From assembly GCA_965215825.1 (NCBI GenBank), contig CBDCEM010000003.1, positions 1,488,001-1,552,000 on the forward strand: DNA of 64,000 bases. The letters run 5' to 3'. The notes beneath the pieces were generated by a model. The model did no database searches. It had not been told where the DNA came from and saw only the letters and a list, made by a program, of their open reading frames with translations. The stretch comes from JAWPMT01 sp965215825. Its GTDB lineage: Bacteria; Bacteroidota; Bacteroidia; Cytophagales; Cyclobacteriaceae. Shown one piece after another: positions 37,783 to 47,500 of the stretch (its first letter is position 1; each line of letters begins with the position of its first letter). Made by a program: the position numbers and the translations under genes.

Positions 37783-38315
37783 TGAACACGCAAAAACATA
37801 TCAACAATCGCAAATGGCAGGTCATGTATATCCGGCCTAATTTCGAGAAGAAGGTAGCTTCTAAATTGAAAGAGAAAGCCATTGAGCATTTCCTTCCCAC
37901 ACGAACTGAAATTCGTCAATGGCATGACAGGAAAAAGAAAATTGTGGTCCCTGTTTTTCCAGGTTATTTATTTGTCAAGGTCAATGAAGCTGATTCATTA
38001 CAAGTTTATCTGATCGATGGTTTTGTACGCTTTCTAACCACCGGGAGCTACACGGATACTCTGTCAGATAAGCAAATGGCGGCAATTAAGCAGTTATTTG
38101 AGACAGACTATGAGATCATTGGACAACCTCTGCGTACCGGAGAGCCGGTCATGATCACTGGAGGGCCCTTAATTGGCCTGGAAGGTGTTATAGAGGAAGA
38201 ACAGGAGAACGGACGTGTATCCGTCTCTGTAGAGATTTTGAAAAAACACATTTTGGTGTTGGTAGATGCCAAACACCTCGAACGAATAGAAGAACAATTG
38301 TTGGAGGCTGTTTAA
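37782..38315 (+). CDS. NusG-like specialised antitermination factor (UpxY/LoaP type)
   Basis: 177 residues. The NGN domain runs from WQVMYIRPNFEKKVASKL to about residue 110, with the family signature IRQWHDRKKKIVVPVFPGYLFVKV. The C-terminal KOW domain has EPVMITGGPLIGLEGVIEE. Paralogues of NusG that differ from the housekeeping gene load onto RNA polymerase at one target operon and carry it through terminators: UpxY in Bacteroides capsule loci, and LoaP in Firmicutes polyketide and related clusters. Its place immediately upstream of the thioesterase/NRPS genes, with a hairpin-rich gap between, suggests that it controls that operon (inference). Confidence 0.9.
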   Translation: MNTQKHINNRKWQVMYIRPNFEKKVASKLKEKAIEHFLPTRTEIRQWHDRKKKIVVPVFPGYLFVKVNEADSLQVYLIDGFVRFLTTGSYTDTLSDKQMAAIKQLFETDYEIIGQPLRTGEPVMITGGPLIGLEGVIEEEQENGRVSVSVEILKKHILVLVDAKHLERIEEQLLEAV

Positions 38316-38365
38316 GTACAGCCTCTGACACAATAGAAGTTGTTATTGGCTGTCTAATTACAGCT
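38304..38365 (+). promoter_or_regulatory. Alternating complementary segments, possible attenuator / antiterminator target
   Basis: Four segments alternate: GAGGCTGT (38304-38311), ACAGCCTC (38318-38325), GGCTGT (38348-38353) and ACAGCT (38360-38365). Segments 1 and 2 form a perfect 8-bp hairpin with a 6-base loop that contains the antiterminator gene's stop codon. Segments 3 and 4 form a second hairpin with the same stem sequence and again a 6-base loop. Segments 2 and 3 are also fully complementary over 6 bp, so the pairings are mutually exclusive. Confidence 0.55.
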
Positions 38366-38384
38366 GAAACACAAGTTTAAGCCT

Positions 38385-38510
38385 TCATTCCTTTCGTAGG
38401 AATGACTACTCTGCCCAGGCCATTTCAGTCGGAGGCAGATGCCATAGTATTTTTCACCTTGATGAGTAGCACATGTTACTCAATTGGCGAAGCTCTATCC
38501 GATCGGATAG
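38385..38510 (+). promoter_or_regulatory. Further leader hairpins before the thioesterase gene
   Basis: Three more perfect inverted repeats follow: TCATTCC/GGAATGA (38385-38405, 7-base loop), TGAGTA/TACTCA (38463-38482, 8-base loop) and the 16-bp palindrome CTATCCGATCGGATAG (38495-38510). The palindrome could be a protein-binding operator or an RNA hairpin. No long T tract follows any of them, so they are not called terminators. Confidence 0.45.
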
Positions 38511-38538
38511 CATAACGTGATTTAGATTTAGCCTTACA

Positions 38539-39294
38539 TTGACCTTCAATTTTTTACCCGTGCAAAATCAACATTCCATCATTCAGCTATTTAGCTTCCC
38601 ATATGCAGGCGGGTCTACCATGTCTTATCAATCATGGAATAATTTGTTTGGGGACGAAATAGATTGGTTGCCAATAGAACTGGCCGGAAGAGGCAGACGT
38701 ATTCAGGAACCTCTTTACTCTTCATGGAGGAAGATGATCCTGGACCTGACGTATCAGGTGAAGTTACAAATGAATGGAGGACCCTATGCTTTTTATGGTC
38801 ACAGTATGGGAGGAATGATTGCTTTTGAAGTAGCCTGGGAGCTAAAGAGGCAAGGAGTGAAAATGCCATTGGAACTCTTTATTTCAGGAAAAGGAAGTCC
38901 ACATATACCCAAGCCTGCGCATCGGATAATCCATAACCTGCCAGAAGAGGAATTTTTGCAACGGGTCATGAACATGGGAGGGACCGAAGAAGAGTTCCTG
39001 GATAATCCGGAAATGAAAAGCTTTTTCGTACCGATAATGCGCCAGGATTTCAAACTGGTTGAAACTCTTGTATTAGAGAATGAACGAACTCCTTTAGGTT
39101 GTGACATTACACTGTTCTTTGGAAGAGATGAAGAATGGTCGGATGAAGAAATCTCAGGATGGGACGAGCATGTCGAAGGAGAATGTACTAGACATTATTT
39201 TGATGGAGGACATTTTTTCATCAATGAGCACAAAAGCGAGATGGTAAGGATCATGCAGGAGTCCATTCTAAATATGATGGTTTTTGATTTCTAA
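38539..39294 (+). CDS. Type II thioesterase of the NRPS cluster
   Basis: An alpha/beta-hydrolase of 251 residues in the GrsT/SrfAD family, which removes wrong or stalled acyl groups from carrier-protein arms. The N-terminal LFSFPYAGGSTMSY, the nucleophile Ser in YGHSMGGMIAFEVA, an acidic residue in LFFGRDEEW and the catalytic His in FDGGHFFI form the expected triad. The TTG at 38539 gives an N-terminus of normal length for the family; a GTG at 38560 would shorten it by seven residues and is also possible. It is the first gene after the structured leader and probably opens the biosynthetic operon. Confidence 0.88.
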   Translation: MTFNFLPVQNQHSIIQLFSFPYAGGSTMSYQSWNNLFGDEIDWLPIELAGRGRRIQEPLYSSWRKMILDLTYQVKLQMNGGPYAFYGHSMGGMIAFEVAWELKRQGVKMPLELFISGKGSPHIPKPAHRIIHNLPEEEFLQRVMNMGGTEEEFLDNPEMKSFFVPIMRQDFKLVETLVLENERTPLGCDITLFFGRDEEWSDEEISGWDEHVEGECTRHYFDGGHFFINEHKSEMVRIMQESILNMMVFDF

Positions 39295-39394
39295 ACTGAG
39301 GATTTTCAGGTATCAATAGGACACAACATTGCAATTGACGTTAATCCCCCAAAAAAGACTCACTGGCCAAGTAAAGGCCAAACCCTAACTGAAT

Positions 39395-40393
39395 ATGATA
39401 TACATCAATAAGGAACACATTGAAAACATAGGTATCCATTGGAGTGAACTGGTGAATGAGATAAGGTCAGCATCTGAAGTGTTAACCACGGACGATTTTG
39501 CACAGCCAGTAAAACCCTATTTACGCTATAGAGACCTTAAAAATCGAATCATTGCGATGCCCGCCTTTATTGGGGGTGATATCAATTTTGCTGGTATCAA
39601 GTGGATTGCCAGTTTTCCAGGTAACATTAATCGAAGTGATGGGGTCCCCAGAGCTAATTCGGTTACTATCCTGAACGATGCAGATACGGGACAGGTAAGA
39701 TCCATTGTGAATACTCCGTTTATCAGCGGTATTAGGACCAGTGCTGTGACAGGTTTTGTTATTGAAGAATATTGCAAAGTCAAACAGATCAATGGTAGTC
39801 TAAAAGTAGGAATAACCGGATTCGGACCTATCGGGCAATTGCATCTGTCCATGGTTCTGAGTCTTCTTGGTGATCGGATTGGACAAGTGTCCATCTATGA
39901 TCCGCGTGCAATCGATCGCTCCTTGTTACCTGAAGATTTTCAGGATCGGATTCATCTGGTGTCTTCCTGGGAAGAAGCTTATCAGGATGCTGATATTTTC
40001 ATGACCTGTACGGTCTCAAAAGCGCCATACATAAATCTGGCACCAAAAAAGGGGTCCTTACAGTTGAACGTTTCCTTACGGGATTACGTGGCTGAATATC
40101 GCCAGTTTGTGGATTTAATGATAGTAGACGATTGGGAAGAAGTCTGTCGAGAAAATACCGATATCGAAAATATGCACAAGCAGGTGGGATTGAGAGAAGA
40201 GGATACTTCTTCTATCGCAGACCTGGCTTCGGGACAAATCTTTGCCAATTTAGTCGAGGATGATGTGGTGATGTTCAATCCAATGGGTATGGCTGTGTTT
40301 GATATTGCAATTGCTAGTTACTACTACCGTCAATGCCTGATTCTGAATGAAGGTGTTCAATTGGAAAACGAAACCATCGCTCAATTGAGCTAA
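39395..40393 (+). CDS. sbnB: SbnB-like 2,3-diaminopropionate biosynthesis dehydrogenase
   Basis: 332 residues of the ornithine cyclodeaminase/mu-crystallin family. It resembles staphylococcal SbnB more than true cyclodeaminases: DFAQPVKPYLRYRD, RIIAMPAFIGG, GIKWIASFPGN, an NAD-binding Rossmann loop GITGFGPIGQLH, LMIVDDWEEV and FNPMGMAVFDIA. SbnB oxidises N-(1-amino-1-carboxy-2-ethyl)-glutamate to L-2,3-diaminopropionate and 2-oxoglutarate. The intermediate is made by the cysteine-synthase-like SbnA, which is not encoded in this window. In this cluster it would supply diaminopropionate as an NRPS building block (inference). A cyclodeaminase making proline is a less likely alternative. Confidence 0.85.
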   Translation: MIYINKEHIENIGIHWSELVNEIRSASEVLTTDDFAQPVKPYLRYRDLKNRIIAMPAFIGGDINFAGIKWIASFPGNINRSDGVPRANSVTILNDADTGQVRSIVNTPFISGIRTSAVTGFVIEEYCKVKQINGSLKVGITGFGPIGQLHLSMVLSLLGDRIGQVSIYDPRAIDRSLLPEDFQDRIHLVSSWEEAYQDADIFMTCTVSKAPYINLAPKKGSLQLNVSLRDYVAEYRQFVDLMIVDDWEEVCRENTDIENMHKQVGLREEDTSSIADLASGQIFANLVEDDVVMFNPMGMAVFDIAIASYYYRQCLILNEGVQLENETIAQLS

Positions 40394-40505
40394 AGGATCA
40401 ATAAGCCTTGAAGGTGGCTTGAAAATATCCTGCTTTTCGATTGATCTCAAGATGATGAACATCGGAATAGGAGTGCAAATTGATAATAACAATAAAGTTT
40501 TTATA

Positions 40506-41885
40506 ATGAGGTTTTTGATAACATTATTTTTGTTGTGGTGCTCACTCGTGATATTTGGGCAAAACTCGCCTCCGGTCATTAAAGTGGGTCAAATGGCCTG
40601 GGATAGTTTGGAGCAATACCTTAAGATATCCTATGCGTTAAGTGATGCCGAAAATGATCAGGTCGATGTACGCCTGGGTTACTACCTGCAAAACCAGCTG
40701 GTATGGCTGGCGGAAAGTGAAGTGAGTGGAGACGTGGGTCTCGTCGCTTCAGGTAGTGAACATGAGTTATCCATACCTCGAAAGGTAGTGGAAACATCAA
40801 ATGGAACTCAGTGGGTTCTTCTGGCAGATGATTGGCAGCTTCCCGAAAAAGAGCTGTTTATAGAGCAGGTTAGCAAGATTAACCTCGAAACTCATGTTCG
40901 ATTTCTGGAAGGGGAACGATCTTCTCGTACAAAGAAAACCAGGCTGCATCATCAGAACGTGCGTGACTATATTCAAGAAAGATTTCAGTCATTCTCATTG
41001 CCAGTAACCGTTCAGGATACCACTATGTCTTTGTCCGAATTGCTCAGTGTCATTTCCGGAGAAAGTGGAGGTAGCCGACAACAATTTCCTGTTGTCAATA
41101 TCGTGGGAAGCAAACAAGGGACGCTGCTGGGTCAGCATAAATATATGTTGGCTGCTCATTACGATACTTCACCGAAAAGTCCAGGCGTAAATGACAATGC
41201 AACAGGCGTGGCCGCTTTGCTGGAAATTGCAAGGATCCTAAGTAATTATACATTTTTAAAAAGTATCAGTTTTGCTGCGTTGGATCAGGAAGAGCAAGAA
41301 CTTCTCGGTGCTGGAAGTTTAGTGTTTGGTAAAGGTGGGTTGAAGAATGATCCACATTTTGAAGGGTTGATCAATCTGGATATGATCGGCGCTTATAGTG
41401 ATAAGGCCAACACGCAGAAAGTTCCTGAAGGTTTTGATGTCCTTTTTCCCGAGAATTATAACCGGATCAAAGAAAGAAATTTTTCCGGAGACTTTGCGCT
41501 CATTGTTAGCAATGAAAACTCATTGGGAATAGGCAATTCTTTAGAGAGGAGTGATGATCTCAATTTCAACGATCTGTACAAAGAGCTGCTGGTTTTAGAT
41601 GGTATGGGGGAAAGTAATCCCTATTTCCAACGTGGAGATCACTTCCCTTTTTGGGTGGCAGGCCTTAAAGCGATACATGTAACTGATGGGGCAGAAACCC
41701 GTTATAAGCATTATCACTCCAAAAACGATACTTTTGATAAGGTCAATTTTGATTTTGTTCGGAAAGTGACACAGATGGTGTTGCTTGGTTTATACGAAAA
41801 TGCGAAACCCTGTCATTGTGGTGTAAGCCAATTTTTCACATTGGTAGATTCTATACCAGGGAAACGAAAAGGCCATCTTGATTAA
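40506..41885 (+). CDS. Secreted M28-family zinc aminopeptidase
   Basis: 459 residues from the ATG at 40506, which gives a clear signal peptide (MRFLITLFLLWCSLVIFGQ). An earlier in-frame ATG at 40419 would add 29 residues ahead of it. The catalytic domain has the five M28 metal ligands in order: His in LAAHYDTSP, Asp in GVNDNATG, the Glu pair in DQEEQELLG, Asp in NLDMIGAY and His in KHYHSKNDT. The preceding ~170 residues are a beta-rich N-terminal extension. M28 enzymes remove N-terminal amino acids from peptides. In a peptide natural-product cluster it could trim a prodrug, process the lanthipeptide leader, or confer self-resistance. All three are inference from position only. Confidence 0.87.
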   Translation: MRFLITLFLLWCSLVIFGQNSPPVIKVGQMAWDSLEQYLKISYALSDAENDQVDVRLGYYLQNQLVWLAESEVSGDVGLVASGSEHELSIPRKVVETSNGTQWVLLADDWQLPEKELFIEQVSKINLETHVRFLEGERSSRTKKTRLHHQNVRDYIQERFQSFSLPVTVQDTTMSLSELLSVISGESGGSRQQFPVVNIVGSKQGTLLGQHKYMLAAHYDTSPKSPGVNDNATGVAALLEIARILSNYTFLKSISFAALDQEEQELLGAGSLVFGKGGLKNDPHFEGLINLDMIGAYSDKANTQKVPEGFDVLFPENYNRIKERNFSGDFALIVSNENSLGIGNSLERSDDLNFNDLYKELLVLDGMGESNPYFQRGDHFPFWVAGLKAIHVTDGAETRYKHYHSKNDTFDKVNFDFVRKVTQMVLLGLYENAKPCHCGVSQFFTLVDSIPGKRKGHLD

Positions 41886-41920
41886 CGAAACTAGTTGCGG
41901 AAATATAAAAGTTAGAACTC

Positions 41921-44338
41921 ATGCTTAAGATATTATTTATTAATGCAGCGAGGTATTTGTCCAAAAATATCTTGCACTACTCTCTCAATTTGGTAGGATT
42001 TACATTCAGTTTGACCTGCTTTTTTCTCATTACACTCTACGTAATGAATGAGCTCGGTTATGATGATTTTCATACCAAGCAAAAGGACATGTATCGGGTC
42101 AATAGCCTCCTGAAAGTGGGAGAAGGTATTGAAAGAAGTGCAGCTGCTCCTTTCCCGCTTTCGGACATAGTAAGTTCGGAAGTCGCTGATGTGGAGGGAA
42201 TCACCAGGTTGTTGCCTCAACAAGAAGTGATTATCAAGGTGGGAGAACAAGGTTTTAAGTCTGAAACCTGCTTGTATGTGGATCCGTCTTTCTTCGACGT
42301 TTTTGATTTTGAGATACTGGAAGGTAACCCAAGAACCATGCTTTCTAAACCGTCTTCAGTCGTTTTGACCCAATCTGAGAAAGAGCGATTTTATGGAGAT
42401 AAAAAAGCCATTGGGCAGTCTGTTTATGTAGAAGGGTTTGCCGAACCTTTCCGTGTGACCGGGATTCTTGCGGATCCTCCTAAAAATTCTCATATCCAAT
42501 TCAACGTACTCTTTTCCATGCATTCTCCAAAGGTTGATATGGCTCGTACCAAGTGGGAGTGGAATATTTTTTACACCTATTTGGCATTAAAACCTGGAAG
42601 AGACCATAAGCAGGTGGAAGGAGTTCTTGCTTCAATTTTGGTCCCGTATTTGGATGCTGCTCTTACAGAAGGTTTTGGTATTACTTACAATGAATTTGTA
42701 GAGCAAAACAACCAATTGGGGTATTCATTGCAACCTATGGAGGAGATCTATTTACACTCGTCGTTTGATGATGAATTAGGTGTAAACGGGGATTTCTATA
42801 GGATCATTATCCTGATGTCAATTGCAATCCTGATCCTCATTACAGCAATCACTAATTACGTAAATTTCAGTACCGCTAGTTCTTCGGGAAGATCTAAGGA
42901 TGTAGCTATCAAAAAGGCGGTTGGGGCCAGCAATTTTCAAGTCGGCACACAGTATTTTGCCGAATCCTTCATTTTCATATTTATGTCGATTATTGCAGCA
43001 ATTACTATCCTGCTGATTTTCGATTCCAGCCTAAGTAATTTATTGGATAAGGACATTGAGGTTGCCAAGTTATTTAGTGGAAGCATGCTTGGAATTATGT
43101 TCTTGTTGCTCATCGTTTTGACATTCCTTTCGGGTGTGTTTCCTGCCTTTTACTTCAATAGATTTCAACCTGCCATTGTCTTGAGGACCGAAGGTTTTGC
43201 CAAGGATGGCAAGAAGAAAGGTGGTTTTCGGGATGCCCTAATTTTATTGCAATACTTTGTTGCCTTCATCATGATTGTAAGTTCCATGTTCATTTACAAG
43301 CAACTACAGTTTGCCAATCAACAGGAACTGGGCTATGACCATGAAAATGTTGTGGTGCTGCCTATCAATCAAAGGTTATTGAATAAGCGTGAAGTGGTTA
43401 AGGAGGAATTGCTCAAACTTTCGAAAGTAAATGGGATCAGTATCACCACAAACATTCCTAATTTCAACCACTTCTATAATCGAACCATGAGCAATATTAG
43501 TGAGAGCATTGAAAACATCTCTATTGCTTATACGGAAGTAGACGGAGATTACCTCAATACTTTGGATATCAATCTTTTGGATGGTGAATTTTTCCAGAAA
43601 AACAGGGCCTCAGACGAAACGGCTGTCATTCTTAACAAAACAGCAGCAGATGTCTTGAAAGTGAAGGACCTTGGAGCGGTATTAGATTTCAATGGCAATG
43701 AATCAAGATTGAAAGTCGTCGGGATTGTCGAGGATTTTCACTTTGAATCGATGCATAACAAGATCAAACCACTAGCCATTCGTAAGATTGTGAATCATGA
43801 TTTTCTGGATTACTTCATTGTGAAGGTAAATGGGGAGGTCAACAATGCCACGATCGAAGAATTGAAATCCGTCTGGAATTCGTTTTTGCCAGGTTCCGTA
43901 TTTGAATATCATATACTGGAAGAGCAGATTGGTTTTCAATTGAAAGGCGACAAACAATTTGCAGGTATGGTGACATTATTCGCTATTTTGGCTTTGATTA
44001 TTTCAATCATTGGAACCACCTCGCTGGCGAGTTTCATCGCAGAGAAAAATCAAAAGCAGATCAGCATCAGAAAGGTACTGGGAGCGACGATCAAAGACGT
44101 GGTGATCATCCTGAACAAAAAATTCGTCATACTTATTGGAATAGCCATGGCCGTTGCTTTGCCAATCACCTGGTATTCCACACAATTATGGCTTGAAAAC
44201 TTTTACTATAGCATTGACTATGATGTACTTTTATTTTTCCTGGGTTGTTTGATTGTCGCTTTCATCTCGATATTGTTCATCAACTTTCAGTACTTACGTA
44301 CGATTCGAACCAATCCGGTCAAGTACCTCAGGAGATAA
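41921..44338 (+). CDS. FtsX/MacB-type ABC transporter permease, fused double-repeat form
   Basis: An 805-residue paralogue of the permease at 28,825 with the same plan: an N-terminal helix (YSLNLVGFTFSLTCFFLITL), an extracytoplasmic domain, a three-helix FtsX bundle introduced by GRSKDVAIKKAVGAS, a second half with its own helix near 440, and a final bundle with KNQKQISIRKVLGAT. It starts 35 bp after the M28 peptidase and lies on the same strand as the NRPS genes, so it probably belongs to the operon and takes part in export or immunity (inference). No ATP-binding subunit is in the window. Confidence 0.84.
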   Translation: MLKILFINAARYLSKNILHYSLNLVGFTFSLTCFFLITLYVMNELGYDDFHTKQKDMYRVNSLLKVGEGIERSAAAPFPLSDIVSSEVADVEGITRLLPQQEVIIKVGEQGFKSETCLYVDPSFFDVFDFEILEGNPRTMLSKPSSVVLTQSEKERFYGDKKAIGQSVYVEGFAEPFRVTGILADPPKNSHIQFNVLFSMHSPKVDMARTKWEWNIFYTYLALKPGRDHKQVEGVLASILVPYLDAALTEGFGITYNEFVEQNNQLGYSLQPMEEIYLHSSFDDELGVNGDFYRIIILMSIAILILITAITNYVNFSTASSSGRSKDVAIKKAVGASNFQVGTQYFAESFIFIFMSIIAAITILLIFDSSLSNLLDKDIEVAKLFSGSMLGIMFLLLIVLTFLSGVFPAFYFNRFQPAIVLRTEGFAKDGKKKGGFRDALILLQYFVAFIMIVSSMFIYKQLQFANQQELGYDHENVVVLPINQRLLNKREVVKEELLKLSKVNGISITTNIPNFNHFYNRTMSNISESIENISIAYTEVDGDYLNTLDINLLDGEFFQKNRASDETAVILNKTAADVLKVKDLGAVLDFNGNESRLKVVGIVEDFHFESMHNKIKPLAIRKIVNHDFLDYFIVKVNGEVNNATIEELKSVWNSFLPGSVFEYHILEEQIGFQLKGDKQFAGMVTLFAILALIISIIGTTSLASFIAEKNQKQISIRKVLGATIKDVVIILNKKFVILIGIAMAVALPITWYSTQLWLENFYYSIDYDVLLFFLGCLIVAFISILFINFQYLRTIRTNPVKYLRR

Positions 44339-44524
44339 GTCAAAAGGAATCAAACGACCGAAACATGAAAGGGTGACTGTTCTGGTATGAATATGTAACA
44401 TTATTCAAACAGAATACTCCATCTTATATCATCTTCAAACTTTTTTGTTTTAGTGTGTTGACCTAAAGAGATCGTTCAGTCAGACTATTGTGGCCTGTCT
44501 GGGCGACCTCAGGGTTAATCATTA

Positions 44525-44546
44525 TTCCCTTGTGGACTCAAGGGAA
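44525..44546 (+). promoter_or_regulatory. Hairpin just before the NRPS start codon
   Basis: TTCCCTTG (44525-44532) and CAAGGGAA (44539-44546) form a perfect 8-bp stem with a 6-base loop. It ends 11 bases before the GTG start, where a ribosome would bind, and no T tract follows. It may tune translation or serve as a recognition element for the antitermination factor. Confidence 0.4.
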
Positions 44547-44557
44547 CAGATATCGGT

Positions 44558-47500
44558 GTGTCCACCCCTGTTCCTTTTCTGCCAATTCACCTTGCTTTTT
44601 TGAAGCAAGAGCAATCTTTATTCAACGATCATTCTCAAACATCTGTACTGTTGAAAACCGTGCTTAAAAATCCATCTCAGTTGGAGGAATTGACCTTAAT
44701 TTCTGTATTACAGGAGTTGAGTGAAGTAAACGACAGAGGGATCCATATTATACAGGATGCCTCAAGAGCGAACGACCTCTTCTTATCGTATAGCCAGCTC
44801 TTTCATGAGGCATCTGGCTTGCTGAGTAACCTGCAACAAGCGGGGGTTCAAGTGGGGCAGGAGGTGCTCATACAGGTTGCGGAAATTAAGGACTTTTTGC
44901 CTTTATTCTGGGCTTGTGTACTGGGGAAATTTATTCCGGTACCCCTTTCAACAGGGGATCGTGCTGAATATTCTAAAAAGATTCTCAACATATTGGGATC
45001 TTTGGATTCCGCAAAGGTGGTTGTGGATGAAAAGCGACATGAACTGCTGATCAACGCAACAGAGATTGACCAGGAAAATCTTGGAAACAGACTTTTGGCC
45101 ATCGGGGAACTAAAGACAGCAATTGCTAATACAGCTCACCTACCTGGGGCTACACCGGATGATATAGCTTTCATCCAATATTCTTCAGGTTCGACAAGCT
45201 TGCCCAAGGGGGTGACTTTAACGCATGCGAACCTGATCCACAATACAGCTGATATCATGATCCGGTCAAATATTGACCATTCCGATAAAACATTGTGCTG
45301 GATGCCTCTTACCCATGACATGGGTATGATCGGGTTTCATCTAACCAGTATGCTGGCAGGCATTGACCAGGTGATCTTTCCTCCGTCCTTATTTGTGAGA
45401 CGGCCTGTCCTTTGGTTAGAGTTGGCAAGTCAATTCCGCGCAACAGTACTTTACTCCCCCAATTTTGGCTTTCGTCATACCTTGGATGGATTGAACGCAT
45501 CGCCTGAGGCTCCGGAATTGGATTTAAGTTCTGTAAAAATTATTTACAATGGTGCAGAGCCCATCTCACATACCCTGGTAGAAGAGTTCAATCAGCAATT
45601 AGTAGGGTATGGTCTTTCTTCCAAGGCAGTTCTTCCTTGCTATGGCATGGCGGAAGCTTCTGTAGCTGTGACTCTTCCGACTCCCGGAGATGTGCTCAAA
45701 ACACATCATTTGTCAAGGGAGAAGTTAGCAACCGGTGAACTTGATTTTTGTCAGGAAGCTGGAGAGGCTTGCATCTCTTTTGTGGAAACAGGGCCTGTTA
45801 TTGATCATTGTAACATACGGATCTGTGATGATCACGACTCTTCTTTGCAAGAATGTAATGTTGGTCAGATCCAAATCAAAGGCAAAAATGTAACGAATGG
45901 CTATTATGAGCGTCCTGATCTAAATGAGGCATTATTTACCTCAGATGGATGGTTGAAAACGGGAGATATCGGATTTATCAAAGACAACAGACTGGTGATC
46001 ACAGGGCGAATGAAAAACCTGATCATCATCAATGGCCAAAACTATTATCCACAAGATTTTGAGAACCTGGTAAGTGAACTTCCTGAGGTCAATCTCGGCG
46101 CTGCTGCTGTCGGTATTCGAGCCAATCAGGGATGGGAAGAGCAGTTGGTGATGTTTGTAGTTTACAAAAGTCCGCCGGGTAAATTTGCCAGTATCGCCGA
46201 AAAGGTAACTAAGCATTTTGAATCACGAACAGGGTTACGACTAGCCGCTGTAGTACCCATCAAGAGACTTCCTAAAACGACCAGCGGCAAGGTCAAGTAC
46301 TTCAGCATGGCTGAGGACTATCAGCATGGGAAATTTGATGAAATCATCGCTCAATACCAGGAGAATCAGCCAGAAAAGGAAACGTTTACAGAGCAATCTA
46401 TTAAACAAATATTAGCAGCGCTTTTTGAAGAAATTTTTGAATTTCAGCCGGAAGTTGATCTACCCTTAATGGAATCTTCAGCCCTTAACAGCCTGAAGGT
46501 CATGCAATACCTTTCCCGTATCAACAGAAAGTTGGGGACGGCAATAGGTTTTAAGGATATTTTTCAATTTGAAACCCTCGAAGGATTGGGAACTTATCTG
46601 TCTACCCTGAAACCAGTAGGAGCAGAGGAAAAAATCCCAGTAATCGATCCACAGACGGACTATGCATTGACGACTACTCAGCAGAGATTGTATCACCTGG
46701 ACCAACTTTCAGATACTTTCTCCAATAACATTGGAGTGGCCTGGAAAATTTCAGGGACTGCTGAGCCAGAAAAAATTGTAACTGCTTTCAAAACGCTCGT
46801 GGCTCGTCATGAGAACCTTAGGACCCAATGGATATCTGTTAATGATGAAGTGAGGTTGCGGTACAGGCTTCCTGATGAAATGATTATGTCCATTGAATCG
46901 TTGGAAGATGCTTCAAATGAGAGCTTATCTAATGTGGCCAGCCGTCGGTTTCATTTGGATAGAGAAGATCCGATCAGAATATTTCTAGTTCAGGCCGAGG
47001 ATCATTTCGTTCTCGGTTTCGCGGTGAGTCATATCGTGGCTGATGGGTGGTCCGTGCAACTACTGGCAAGGGAGTTAGGCCAACTATTGGGAGGAAAGGT
47101 ATTCACTGAATTCCCTACTCCTGATTATCAGTCGGTATATCAATGGAAGAATCACCAGTTACAAAAGCAAATTAATACCGCTGGTGATTTCTGGAATAAT
47201 TACCTGCAGGGAGTTCAGCCTCCTACGCCACTTGTTTTTCAGCGTTCCGTGCAGGAGAAGATCACCTATTCGCATGACCATATTCATCATATTTTCGAGT
47301 CAACCACCCTGGAGGGTATACGAGCCGTAAGTAAAACCACGAAAAGTTCACCTTTCCACGTGCTGACTGGGGTATTGATCTGGTTGATCCATCGATACAC
47401 CAGAGACGCGGAAGTCTGTTTGGGAACAGATTCATTTGGACGCACGCTTCCGGAAGAGAACAATCTGGTTGGGTATTTCCTTAAAACCCTTTTGATACGT

